IMG/VR virus record: IMGVR_UViG_3300031673_000362
Coordinates: 1-28,442 of that record
Strand: one strand, 5' to 3'
DNA: 28,442 nt
Source: a virus
The notes under the pieces were generated by a model, which worked only from the letters and a program-made list of their open reading frames with translations, did no database searches and was not told the DNA's origin. Of the stretch, positions 1 to 6,395 are shown piece by piece. The stretch's first letter is position 1. The number at the start of each line of letters is the position of its first letter. Made by a program: the position numbers and the translations under genes.

Positions 1-1
1 A

Positions 2-289
2 AAGGGTGTAAAAAAACTATTTGACCCTGCATGGAGTGGTGAATGTATATTTCTTGCTTACGATGGATGCACATTAAAGCCGCTTGAACGCCCAAGAGGG
101 TGCAGATTATTAGAGCCAATCTCCATCAAAAAGTGCATCCCACACGTACCTGATAAGGAAGCTTCTACAAGACCATGGATACCTTACCAAAAACTTATCT
201 TGAAAGTGGCAAGAGTTTTAAGAGAAAGCCCTCATAACGCATCCAGACCAGACGCCCCAAACTTTTTAGAAGCACTTTTAAATATATAA
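2..289 (+). CDS. Partial Cys-rich protein, YkgJ-like (3' end only)
   Basis: The reading frame is open from the left edge to a TAA at 287-289, so only the C-terminal 95 residues are visible. Four cysteines fall at visible residues 15, 23, 34 and 45. The stretch C-I-F-L...G-C-T-L...E-R-P-R-G-C-R-L-L-E-P resembles the metal or Fe-S binding core of the YkgJ/zinc-iron-chelating family, whose pattern is CxFL..GCxL....RPxxCRxxP. The remainder is basic and Pro-rich. The stop lies just before the ribosome binding site of the next gene, so it belongs to the same + strand operon. That it is coding is fairly sure; the family link is pattern resemblance only. Confidence 0.6.
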   Translation, partial: KGVKKLFDPAWSGECIFLAYDGCTLKPLERPRGCRLLEPISIKKCIPHVPDKEASTRPWIPYQKLILKVARVLRESPHNASRPDAPNFLEALLNI

Positions 290-304
290 AAGGAGGTAAA
301 TAAT

Positions 305-529
305 ATGTACACAGAAAATGAAAAGAAAACTTTATCTAAAGCGACAGTAAGGCTACTTAGGAAGTCCGCTCATGATATTAGATTAGATAAGACTAACACC
401 GCCAGCACCTTATTAAAATTGAGGGCATTTGCAACTATAGCATATAATGACTCAGCAAGGTGTAAAGAATTAGCAACCTTAATAATGGCTGGAATGTGGA
501 ACATGTTCGATAAGGAGATACGAAGGTAA
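305..529 (+). CDS. Small hypothetical phage protein (74 aa)
   Basis: A short basic, mostly helical protein I do not recognise. It starts at ATG 305 behind AAAGGAGGT at 289-297, a near-perfect Shine-Dalgarno. There is no membrane segment and there are no paired cysteines (a single C near residue 54). It sits between the YkgJ-like partial gene and a ribbon-helix-helix-like gene on the same strand with short gaps, so it is very probably co-transcribed with them. No function is proposed. Confidence 0.7.
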   Translation: MYTENEKKTLSKATVRLLRKSAHDIRLDKTNTASTLLKLRAFATIAYNDSARCKELATLIMAGMWNMFDKEIRR

Positions 530-544
530 AAAGAAAGGAGTGAT

Positions 545-553
545 ATGATGTGA
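545..553 (+). promoter_or_regulatory. Start-stop mini frame overlapping the GTG start at 550
   Basis: Downstream of AAAGGAG the sequence reads ATG ATG TGA, and the GTG of the next gene (550-552) overlaps the TGA. A very similar arrangement (AAAGGAGTGATGTAA then ATG) precedes the gene at 10806. It could reduce or couple initiation, or be a chance product of AT-rich spacer sequence. Confidence 0.25.
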
Positions 554-855
554 CAATAGAGAAGTTAACAATGGAAGAACTGGCAAAATACAGACAGATG
601 AGAGCAAAGAGAGCAGGGAAAGAACCCATGCCCAGTACCATTATGGTAGATGTACAAAATAGGAAAAACATGCAGGGTATGATACCTATTCAACTATGGG
701 CAGATGCAAGGGCAAGGGCAGCACGTGACATGATACCTGTCAAGAGAATGTTAGAACTTGCTCTCGAAACGTACCTTGCTATGGAACCAGAAGACTTTCA
801 TAGAATAAAGCTTAGATATGAAGAAGCATTAAAACAAGAACAGAAGGAGGGATAG
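550..855 (+). CDS. Ribbon-helix-helix-like putative DNA-binding protein
   Basis: A 101-aa protein starting at GTG 550, placed by AAAGGAG at 534-540. An ATG-ATG-TGA mini frame at 545-553 overlaps this start. Residues 43-49 (GMIPIQL) look like the beta strand of a ribbon-helix-helix fold. They are followed by two helices, about 50-61 (WADARARAARDM) and 63-77 (PVKRMLELALETYL), which match the usual RHH spacing. The N-terminal 40 residues and the acidic/basic C-terminus are unassigned. In a phage operon such a protein could be a transcriptional regulator; that is inference. The fold was judged by eye. Confidence 0.6.
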   Translation: MTIEKLTMEELAKYRQMRAKRAGKEPMPSTIMVDVQNRKNMQGMIPIQLWADARARAARDMIPVKRMLELALETYLAMEPEDFHRIKLRYEEALKQEQKEG

Positions 856-857
856 TT

Positions 858-1067
858 ATGAGTGATTTAACGCCAACCAACAAGGAAAAATTGCAGTGGA
901 TACGAAACGATGCAAAAAAAGATGGAATGAAGGTAACTACATTACCAGGAGAAAATTTTGGGCTTGGTTGTGGGGTAGATGTTTTTGTTCATCCTCCCAA
1001 CATCCCAGAAAATGAACTGAAAATTAACAGAGAGAAGTATTTTAAAGCATGGTTCATGGAACTATAA
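858..1067 (+). CDS. Small hypothetical phage protein (69 aa)
   Basis: ATG 858 sits 2 nt after the previous stop, with AGAAGGAGGG at about 843-852 as ribosome binding site inside the end of that gene. The product is a soluble 69-aa protein with a predicted helix at the N-terminus (NKEKLQWIRNDAKKDG) and a mixed C-terminal half. I do not recognise the family. Its place in the tightly coupled early operon supports it being real. Confidence 0.65.
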   Translation: MSDLTPTNKEKLQWIRNDAKKDGMKVTTLPGENFGLGCGVDVFVHPPNIPENELKINREKYFKAWFMEL

Positions 1068-1091
1068 ACAAGAACAGAAGGAGGAATAGAA

Positions 1092-1253
1092 ATGACTCTT
1101 TGGAAACTTGCCAAATCGATTGCCAAAGATAAAAGTCAAGATGTAGAGGAGGTGTATAAAAGACTATTGAAGAACCAGAAGAAGTTGAGAAGAACGGAGG
1201 ACAGAGTGAGCATAGATATATCCAAGAAAAGATGGGAAAGAGGTGATGACTGA
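1092..1253 (+). CDS. Very small basic protein (53 aa)
   Basis: ATG 1092 follows AGAAGGAGGAATAGAA, a good ribosome binding site with about 7 nt spacing. The TGA at 1251-1253 directly abuts the GTG start of the LAGLIDADG gene, which implies translational coupling. The protein is highly charged and helical (VEEVYKRLLKNQKKLRR in the middle). No family is recognised. The region fits the operon's spacing rules, and otherwise 186 bases would be empty. Confidence 0.6.
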   Translation: MTLWKLAKSIAKDKSQDVEEVYKRLLKNQKKLRRTEDRVSIDISKKRWERGDD

Positions 1254-1739
1254 GTGCGCACGTTGAAACCAAGAGAGGTAAAACCTCTTACAGAATGGCA
1301 GCTCGCCTGGTTAGCAGGGTTTATAGATGGAGAAGGTTCAATTGGAGTTTACACGACTAAGGGAAGTTCTATAGGCGGTAAAACAAACTTGCGCCTTACT
1401 GTCTGTAATACATGTGTTCCTATAATTGATTTCATTTATCAGACAACTGGTGTTGGGAGTGTTGACTACGTGGCTGCAAAAAGCATAAAGTGGTCAAATA
1501 CTGCATGTTGGAGAGTGAGAGGTATGTTTGAACTGCGAGATCTTCTGACCAAATTACTCCCTTACTTGCTAGTTAAAAAAGACCAAGCAATGTTAGTGTT
1601 AGAATGCTGTGATGGCAAGATTTCTAAAAGTCCTTTACACGACGATTTGTATTACCATGAAAAAACAAAGGTGTTAAACCACAGAAGTGAGCAGTCAAAA
1701 TTTATGATGTTTGGTGAAGTCGCTGAGGGAGATGGATAA
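1254..1739 (+). CDS. LAGLIDADG-type homing endonuclease (free-standing)
   Basis: A 161-aa protein with a clear LAGLIDADG motif at residues 20-28 (LAGFIDGEG) followed by SIGVY. The motif's acidic residue (E27 region) normally coordinates the catalytic metal. Only one motif is visible, so known family behaviour predicts a homodimer cutting a long, partly symmetric site. After the motif come the beta-rich segment NLRLTVCNT and helices (FELRDLLTKLLPYLL) typical of the fold. The start GTG 1254 abuts the previous stop. No intron or intein is seen around it, so it is probably free-standing and mobile, or domesticated as a nicking or regulatory enzyme. Confidence 0.85.
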   Translation: MRTLKPREVKPLTEWQLAWLAGFIDGEGSIGVYTTKGSSIGGKTNLRLTVCNTCVPIIDFIYQTTGVGSVDYVAAKSIKWSNTACWRVRGMFELRDLLTKLLPYLLVKKDQAMLVLECCDGKISKSPLHDDLYYHEKTKVLNHRSEQSKFMMFGEVAEGDG

Positions 1740-1741
1740 AG

Positions 1742-1954
1742 ATGCTCAAAATTACAAGGAGAGGAGTGAGTCTGATAATTCCTGAACATTGGATACAAAT
1801 GAACGGGTTTTTAAAACACAAAGCCGTTCACGCAGTTAAGCTATTTTTTGGAGATGAAAGTTTAGAAAAAGCATTAAAAGAGGCTGGGAGGAATGTGAAA
1901 CATGGATGGCTTACAGCTGATGGAATAGAAAGAAAAAGGAAGGAGGAAATATAA
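1742..1954 (+). CDS. Small hypothetical phage protein (70 aa)
   Basis: ATG 1742 lies 2 nt after the endonuclease stop. The upstream GGAGATGG is only a moderate ribosome binding site, which suggests coupling to the endonuclease. The product is basic, with an N-terminal beta-like stretch (RRGVSLIIPEHW) and a helical C-terminal part. I do not recognise the family. The C-terminal KRKEEI is encoded by the AAGGAGG of the next gene. Confidence 0.6.
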   Translation: MLKITRRGVSLIIPEHWIQMNGFLKHKAVHAVKLFFGDESLEKALKEAGRNVKHGWLTADGIERKRKEEI

Positions 1955-2170
1955 ATGTTTACGAAAGAACATTACATAGCGGTTGCAAAGGTACTAAGGA
2001 CGTATGAGATGCGTGTAGGAGCTACATACAATTTACCCCTTGTTAATATACGTTCTTCTATAATCCTTGACTTCGCAGAACTTTTTAAGGGAGATAACTC
2101 TGAGTTTGATAAAGCCAAGTTTTTAGATGCAATCTATGGAAAGGAGGTAAGTAAGAGTGAAGAAAAGTGA
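1955..2170 (+). CDS. Conserved small phage protein (71 aa)
   Basis: ATG 1955 directly follows the previous TAA, with AAAGGAAGGAGG about 8 nt upstream. The layout, an N-terminal FTKEHYIAVAKVL and a later FAELFKGDNSEFDKAKFL, resembles short conserved proteins common in early regions of Firmicutes phages, with a helix then F..DN..FD...F. That resemblance is from memory of the pattern. No catalytic motif is visible. The last 14 nt overlap the next gene. Confidence 0.7.
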   Translation: MFTKEHYIAVAKVLRTYEMRVGATYNLPLVNIRSSIILDFAELFKGDNSEFDKAKFLDAIYGKEVSKSEEK

Positions 2171-2576
2171 CATTATAAAATTTAAACTAGGTATAACTGG
2201 AGACATGCAACAAGGACGTGTAAATTGGGTAGATGGTGAGAACGTTGGTATCACATTAATAGGAAATGGATACAGTGGAAAGGAAGCAACAGTAATGCCA
2301 GTAAGTGAGTGTGAAGTAGTAGTAGAATATAAAGGTGATACATTAAAGGACGAAATACATTCTCTAACTACTGAAGATTTAATAGCAAACATACAAAGAC
2401 TAAAAGGTATGAGGTTTCCAAGGAAGATGACGAGAGGAGTTAGGACTGTTTCTGCACGAGCGGAAAGTAAGAAGAAGAAGATGACGAGACTTTTGGAAGC
2501 GTTAGAAGAAGACCCAGGAATGTTAGATGTGTTAATAAATAAAGCTTTAAATGAAGGAAAGGAGGGAGAGGAATGA
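2157..2576 (+). CDS. Hypothetical phage protein (139 aa)
   Basis: Start GTG 2157 is chosen because AAGGAGGT at 2141-2148 precedes it by about 8 nt; it overlaps the previous gene by 14 nt. The N-terminal 60 residues look beta-rich (IIKFKLGITGDMQQGRVNWV, later CEVVVEY). From about residue 65 the protein is helical and strongly basic, including ESKKKKMTRLLEALEEDP. The last third could bind nucleic acid, but no named family is recognised. Confidence 0.7.
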   Translation: MKKSDIIKFKLGITGDMQQGRVNWVDGENVGITLIGNGYSGKEATVMPVSECEVVVEYKGDTLKDEIHSLTTEDLIANIQRLKGMRFPRKMTRGVRTVSARAESKKKKMTRLLEALEEDPGMLDVLINKALNEGKEGEE

Positions 2577-2911
2577 ATCCGGATACTGACAAGGTAATGG
2601 ACAAAGAGAGTGCAGATAAACTATTTAAAGAAATGATGATGGGTGGAGACAAGCAGATGACTGCGTATGCACAAGAGTTCATAGACTTTCTCGACAATCA
2701 TCCAAGAGAAAGCATGTTGGTACTAGCTATTTCTAAAAGTGTGTTTGAAAACTTTTTGGAGGATGTAGAAATTCAGAGAAGTAATCCCTATCTTACAGGT
2801 GGAGACGAGGCCATGATACATAAGCACAGGTATGTGATGGTAAACATTGGCGCATTCTTCTATGCAATGAAAAAGCGTGATGGGGAGGGAACTTATGATG
2901 TCAAAAAATGA
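2573..2911 (+). CDS. Hypothetical phage protein (112 aa)
   Basis: ATG 2573 overlaps the previous stop in an ATGA arrangement, with AAGGAGGGAGAGG just upstream, so translation is coupled. The protein is soluble, Met-rich and mostly helical, with acidic patches (FIDFLDNHPRESM). No motif is recognised. Its end overlaps the start of the exonuclease gene by 17 nt. Confidence 0.7.
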   Translation: MNPDTDKVMDKESADKLFKEMMMGGDKQMTAYAQEFIDFLDNHPRESMLVLAISKSVFENFLEDVEIQRSNPYLTGGDEAMIHKHRYVMVNIGAFFYAMKKRDGEGTYDVKK

Positions 2912-3809
2912 AACATTCTATTTCGATTACACTATGATGTCCGCTTTCTTGCGTTGTCGTTTCTACTATTACTTCAGGCACATACGCCATCTTGTTCCTA
3001 AAGTTACAGCAGCTCCACTATCATTTGGTAGCACTTGGCACTCAGCAACAGAACTATTAACTAAGAAGAAAAGCTTAGCGGAAGTGCAAAAACACTTTAC
3101 AACAGAATACAAGAATGAAACAAAAGACCAGATAAGGACACCAGAAAAAGGAGTATTGATGTTAAAGGTATATGAAGAGAAGTATAAGAATGCTCCTATT
3201 AAGTTCCTGTATACTGAGACGCCTTTTGCTATTCATTTCCCAGATAATATAATTTTATGTGGGCGAATGGACGGCATAGTTGAATGGAGAGATGGAGTGT
3301 ATGTGTTTGAAAGAAAAACTACATCAAAACTTGGTATTACATTCTTTGAGAAGTTTGAGTTAAACTATCAAATTGATTGCTATTGTTTAGGTTGCATGGA
3401 GCTAGTTGGTGCCTGTAATGGTGCTATAGTAGATGTAGCAAGGGTGTGTAAAACACCAACTAATATGAATGATGACTTCGTTAGAGATGTTGTATCAAGG
3501 ACTAAAGATGAGTTGGTACTTGCTAAGAAAAATATGATAGAGATAGTGGAAGATATGAGACACGGACCTATATATCAGAATAAAGACGCATGTATGTTGT
3601 ACTATCAAAAATGTCAGTACCATGACTTATGCATGGGCGCTTGTGATGAAAGGATAGTAAGAGCATCATATGAGACTAGTAAGTGGGATTGCTCACACGG
3701 GTTGAAGGAGAAAGCGGAGGATGCACAACTTAAACTGTTTAAAGAAAAGGAGGTGGAAAGAAAGAAAACATTATCAAATTCAATAATTGAAATCGATACT
3801 GTTAAATAA
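2895..3809 (+). CDS. PD-(D/E)XK exonuclease (RecB/Cas4-like)
   Basis: Start ATG 2895 (or 2898) is preferred over the in-frame GTG 2877 because GGAGGG at 2884-2889 sits 5-8 nt upstream. Numbered from 2895 it is 304 aa. The PD-(D/E)XK core is visible: H49 in FGSTWHSA, D126 in GRMDG, E139-x-K141 in FERKTT, and Q159-x3-Y163. A C21 near the N-terminus plus cysteines in ACMLYYQKCQYHDLCMGAC near residue 235-255 recall the Fe-S clamp of Cas4/AddB nucleases. It probably degrades DNA to a single-stranded end for recombination with the Sak4-like ATPase downstream. Confidence 0.85.
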   Translation: MMSKNETFYFDYTMMSAFLRCRFYYYFRHIRHLVPKVTAAPLSFGSTWHSATELLTKKKSLAEVQKHFTTEYKNETKDQIRTPEKGVLMLKVYEEKYKNAPIKFLYTETPFAIHFPDNIILCGRMDGIVEWRDGVYVFERKTTSKLGITFFEKFELNYQIDCYCLGCMELVGACNGAIVDVARVCKTPTNMNDDFVRDVVSRTKDELVLAKKNMIEIVEDMRHGPIYQNKDACMLYYQKCQYHDLCMGACDERIVRASYETSKWDCSHGLKEKAEDAQLKLFKEKEVERKKTLSNSIIEIDTVK

Positions 3810-3830
3810 AAATGAAAGGAGGATTTTTAA

Positions 3831-4199
3831 ATGGAGAAATTTGACAAAGACATTACAAACAAAATAGTAGATAATCTAGCCACGTGTGCTGCAATAGTAA
3901 ACAGCGAGTTCCAACGTGCTGTAGACCGTATTGAAGAGGCAGAGTCCATTAATGAGGTAATGGTGGCGAAGAAAGACCTAATGATTTCTATAGCAAGAAA
4001 CATTCCAACCCAGGATGACACATGTTACTTTTGTATCTGTCACAGAAATGAGTTGAATGGATGTGATATCTGTTCTTATGCTCAGGCACACGGTAAATGC
4101 AGCAAAATGAATGACTGGGGGAAGATGGTTACATTGAAAAATGACTTGATAGATATCATAAAAACCTGCTACTGGACTGGATGTGAGCTAAATGCCTAA
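3831..4199 (+). CDS. Cys-rich protein, possible zinc binder (122 aa)
   Basis: ATG 3831 follows GAAAGGAGGA with about 8 nt spacing. The N-terminal 60 residues are helical. Cysteines then cluster at 65, 68, 70, 78, 81 and 90 (CYFCIC...GCDIC...GKC), with two more at 113 and 118. This pattern suits one or two zinc sites, though no standard finger family fits exactly. The gene lies between the exonuclease and the recombination ATPase and overlaps the latter by 8 nt, so it may be an accessory of that cassette. Confidence 0.7.
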   Translation: MEKFDKDITNKIVDNLATCAAIVNSEFQRAVDRIEEAESINEVMVAKKDLMISIARNIPTQDDTCYFCICHRNELNGCDICSYAQAHGKCSKMNDWGKMVTLKNDLIDIIKTCYWTGCELNA

Positions 4200-4872
4200 C
4201 ACAAAAGATATTAAACTAACTCACATAAAGGTGCTTGTCTGGGGAGAAGCGTTCGCAGGTAAAACCGTATTTGCATCAACGTTCCCACGACCATTCTTCT
4301 TTGACTTAGACGGTAAGATGTTAAGTCTTGCAGGAAAAGACATAGAATACGAGACCTACACAGGAAAAGAGGGGTATAGAAAGTTTAGAATAGACTTGCC
4401 TAAAGTTGCAGAGCGGGACGACATAGATACCTTAGTGGTTGATAGTTTTTCATCAATGCAGTCATTCTCAATGGATGAAATACAGGACTTAAGTGGAAAC
4501 AAAGGAGCACCACAGATACAAGAGTATGGAATACAAATAGTTAAGTTAAGGAAGTTCCTGTATGAGTTGGTGGCATACAAAAAGCATGTTGTACTTACTG
4601 CACATGAACAAGTATGGCAAGATGGCGTGACGAAAGAGGTTTTTATACTTCCACTGGTGGTAGGAGCTAAACTTCCCAACCGCTTGGGCAACTGGTTTGA
4701 TGAGTTTTATCATATGGAAGCAATACCTACGAAGGGTGGGATAGAATATAAGATAAGAACCAAGAGGTCTCATAAGTACACGTGCGGAACCTGTATAGGA
4801 AACCTAGATGAACTTGAAGAACCTGATTTTAATGTTATAATGGAAAAAGCTAAGAAAGGAGGAAAAGTATGA
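4192..4872 (+). CDS. Sak4-like RecA-fold ATPase (AAA_24 type)
   Basis: A 226-aa P-loop ATPase. The Walker A motif is GEAFAGKT at residues 18-25, followed by the strand FFFDLDG at about 36-42 and a Walker B-like TLVVDSFSS at about 79-87. A later strand HVVLTAHEQ fits sensor 1. Length and layout match phage Sak4-type proteins, known as RecA/Rad51-related factors that promote single-strand annealing with an SSB partner. The flanking exonuclease and DUF669-like gene support a recombination role. The start overlaps the previous gene by 8 nt. Confidence 0.8.
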   Translation: MPNTKDIKLTHIKVLVWGEAFAGKTVFASTFPRPFFFDLDGKMLSLAGKDIEYETYTGKEGYRKFRIDLPKVAERDDIDTLVVDSFSSMQSFSMDEIQDLSGNKGAPQIQEYGIQIVKLRKFLYELVAYKKHVVLTAHEQVWQDGVTKEVFILPLVVGAKLPNRLGNWFDEFYHMEAIPTKGGIEYKIRTKRSHKYTCGTCIGNLDELEEPDFNVIMEKAKKGGKV

Positions 4873-5198
4873 TGGCAATGGACAAGGAAGAACAAAAGAC
4901 ATTTGTTAATGAGTTCTTGTCTAAAGAAATAAACTGTGACCTAAGAATGAGTGCATGGCACCCAACTACAGAACAGATGGATTGGTTATTAAATGTACCA
5001 AAACTTAGAGCAAAGATACATACTGATTGCCCTCATATACTGAATTTGTATGATGGAGATGGAGAGTATTCTTCTCCCACTGAGGTAACAGTATATTTCA
5101 AAGATGAACGTATAGATGACATTCGGGAACATGTAAAGTTAAAAGACTTATACAATGAGTGGTACCTAAATAAGCAAAGAAAGGAGGTGAACAAATAG
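4869..5198 (+). CDS. Hypothetical phage protein (109 aa)
   Basis: ATG 4869 overlaps the ATPase stop (ATGA), with AAAGGAGGAAAA upstream. The protein is acidic and soluble, with a Trp-rich first half (SAWHPTTEQMDWLLNVP) and no recognised motif. It lies between the Sak4-like ATPase and the DUF669-like gene, so a role in the recombination cassette is possible. The C-terminal RKEVNK is encoded by the ribosome binding site of the next gene. Confidence 0.65.
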   Translation: MMAMDKEEQKTFVNEFLSKEINCDLRMSAWHPTTEQMDWLLNVPKLRAKIHTDCPHILNLYDGDGEYSSPTEVTVYFKDERIDDIREHVKLKDLYNEWYLNKQRKEVNK

Positions 5199-5558
5199 AT
5201 GAAAGTTAATGTAAACTTAGATGACGTAAAGGAACTACAACCAGTACCTGCAGGTAACTACGTATGTAAAGTAATTGATGGAGTAGTAAAGGATGGGCCT
5301 AAAGGCAAGTACATTGCATGGACACTTGAAATTTCTGAGGGTGAGTATGCAGGTCAGCAACAGTGGCACAATACTTCATTAGTACCTGATGCACAATTTG
5401 GTCTTAAACGCTTTTTACAAGCATGCGCATTTGAATGGGGAAAGGCATCGTTTAATACTGAAGATGTGTTTGGTAGTGAAGTAATTGTCAAAGTAGTAGT
5501 ACAGGATTATGAGGGAGTACCTAAGAACAAAGTGAAAGGTTTTATACCGATTAGCTAG
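5199..5558 (+). CDS. DUF669-like protein, candidate single-strand DNA-binding partner
   Basis: A 119-aa beta-rich protein. The opening (LQPVPAGNYVCKVIDGVVKD) followed by GKYIAWTLEISEGEYAGQ and then FGLKRFLQACA resembles the DUF669 family of phage proteins. That family sits next to Sak4-type ATPases and is thought to act like an SSB with an OB-type fold; this is recognition by pattern. Start ATG 5199 follows the previous TAG directly, with AAAGGAGGTG about 11 nt upstream. It is the last gene before a hairpin at 5575-5614. Confidence 0.7.
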   Translation: MKVNVNLDDVKELQPVPAGNYVCKVIDGVVKDGPKGKYIAWTLEISEGEYAGQQQWHNTSLVPDAQFGLKRFLQACAFEWGKASFNTEDVFGSEVIVKVVVQDYEGVPKNKVKGFIPIS

Positions 5559-5574
5559 TTCGATAGGACTCCTT

Positions 5575-5614
5575 AAGAGAGAGGTGGTACACCATATATA
5601 TCACCTCTCTCTTT
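5575..5614 (+). terminator. 12-bp hairpin, probable terminator or attenuator
   Basis: A perfect 12-bp inverted repeat (AAGAGAGAGGTG / CACCTCTCTCTT) with a 15-nt loop lies between the DUF669-like gene and the next gene. Only three T residues follow on the + strand, so termination may be partial. Inside the left arm a smaller hairpin GGTG-GTA-CACC (5583-5593) can form instead, competing for the same left-arm bases. Confidence 0.6.
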
Positions 5615-5634
5615 AAAAGAAAGGAGATGGTTTA

Positions 5635-6279
5635 ATGAGCACAGCAGAAATTCAAAGTAAAGATGGTAAACATCTATATGTGATAGAATTTAGTTACTGC
5701 CATAATGACAAGTTTCATGTGATAGACTTGTGGGGGGATACTGCTCCTTTTGACTACACTGTGTTGGAGGATTATATACTGTATGAAACTAGTTATGGAA
5801 TGTGGAAGTATTCATTTGAGTATAACAACTGGCACTTTTGTGACTATCCAGGCCCATGTAAATGGAGACTCGCTACCATAAGAGAAAGTGGGATACCACA
5901 TGAACACTTAATGAGGAATGACATGGTAGATAGTTTTGCTTACGCTGTTAGTCAATGTACAGACAAAGACATTAGGCAGTGTGTTGATTGGTACAAAATG
6001 ATGGCAGAAGGAGAGGAGAAGATGCTCAGGGGTTTGTCAACACCTATCTTTACAAATATAACTGAAGAGAAAGGAGGAAATGAGATGACTAAATACTTAT
6101 ACCACGTAATTCTTTTTAACAAAGAGACAGAAACTATTGACTTTAAAGAGTACATACCTGCAAAGGACGCTTCGGATGCATCAATGCAAGCTGCTCAAGC
6201 TTACGGTAAATATGACTCCAATGTACACATAGTAATTGTAAAGCAAATTGACTACTCGCAATATGAGGTAAAGAAATAA
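5635..6279 (+). CDS. Hypothetical protein (214 aa) with a second internal start
   Basis: ATG 5635 follows AAAGAAAGGAGATGG, a fair ribosome binding site. The first 150 residues are rich in Tyr, Trp and His (WKYSFEYNNWHFCDYPGP), and the family is unknown. At residue 151 an in-frame ATG (6085) lies 7 nt after AAGGAGG (6071-6077), inside the coding sequence, and starts a compact 64-aa segment (MTKYLYHVILFNKETETI...). It is therefore either one gene giving two products or two former genes fused by loss of a stop. The C-terminal segment is small, mixed alpha/beta and unrecognised. Confidence 0.7.
   Translation: MSTAEIQSKDGKHLYVIEFSYCHNDKFHVIDLWGDTAPFDYTVLEDYILYETSYGMWKYSFEYNNWHFCDYPGPCKWRLATIRESGIPHEHLMRNDMVDSFAYAVSQCTDKDIRQCVDWYKMMAEGEEKMLRGLSTPIFTNITEEKGGNEMTKYLYHVILFNKETETIDFKEYIPAKDASDASMQAAQAYGKYDSNVHIVIVKQIDYSQYEVKK
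6071..6087 (+). promoter_or_regulatory. Internal ribosome binding site with in-frame ATG
   Basis: AAGGAGG at 6071-6077 and ATG at 6085-6087 are spaced as for real starts in this genome, but lie in frame inside the gene beginning at 5635. They predict an alternative 64-aa product. Confidence 0.55.
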
Positions 6280-6296
6280 CATGAAATAAATTAAAA

Positions 6297-6395
6297 GGGC
6301 TGAGGGTTTCATTGACTTAAGGCGCCTCCTTTATGCTACATGCTCGTCGACCAGTATGTAGTTTTGAAAGCTCTTAAGTTTCTTTACCTCAGCCC
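6297..6395 (+). ncRNA. Structured RNA element (three nested stems)
   Basis: This 99-nt stretch in a 143-nt non-coding gap folds as nested stems. P1 is GGGCTGAGG (6297-6305) with CCTCAGCCC (6387-6395). P2 is ACTTAAG (6315-6321) with CTTAAGT (6373-6379), extendable by G-U pairs. P3 is CTACATGCT (6336-6344) with AGTATGTAG (6353-6361, one G-U). The apical loop CGTCGACC carries the palindrome GTCGAC. TTTC (6307-6310) could pair with GAAA (6366-6369) as a pseudoknot. The strand between P2 and P3 contains CCTCCTTT. It ends 27 nt before ATG 6423, so it may be a cis-acting leader or a trans-acting RNA. No known riboswitch or ribozyme consensus was recognised. On the - strand P1 is followed by TTTTAATTT, so the opposite strand is possible. 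Confidence 0.6.

Noticed and set aside
6248-6280. Promoter before the structured RNA (TTGACT at 6248-6253)
   Set aside because: No acceptable -10 box lies 16-18 nt downstream (AAGAAA), and the TTGACT is within coding sequence.
6297-6395. Known ribozyme or riboswitch (hammerhead, THF, ZTP, fluoride)
   Set aside because: The invariant core sequences, for example CTGATGA for hammerhead, are absent.
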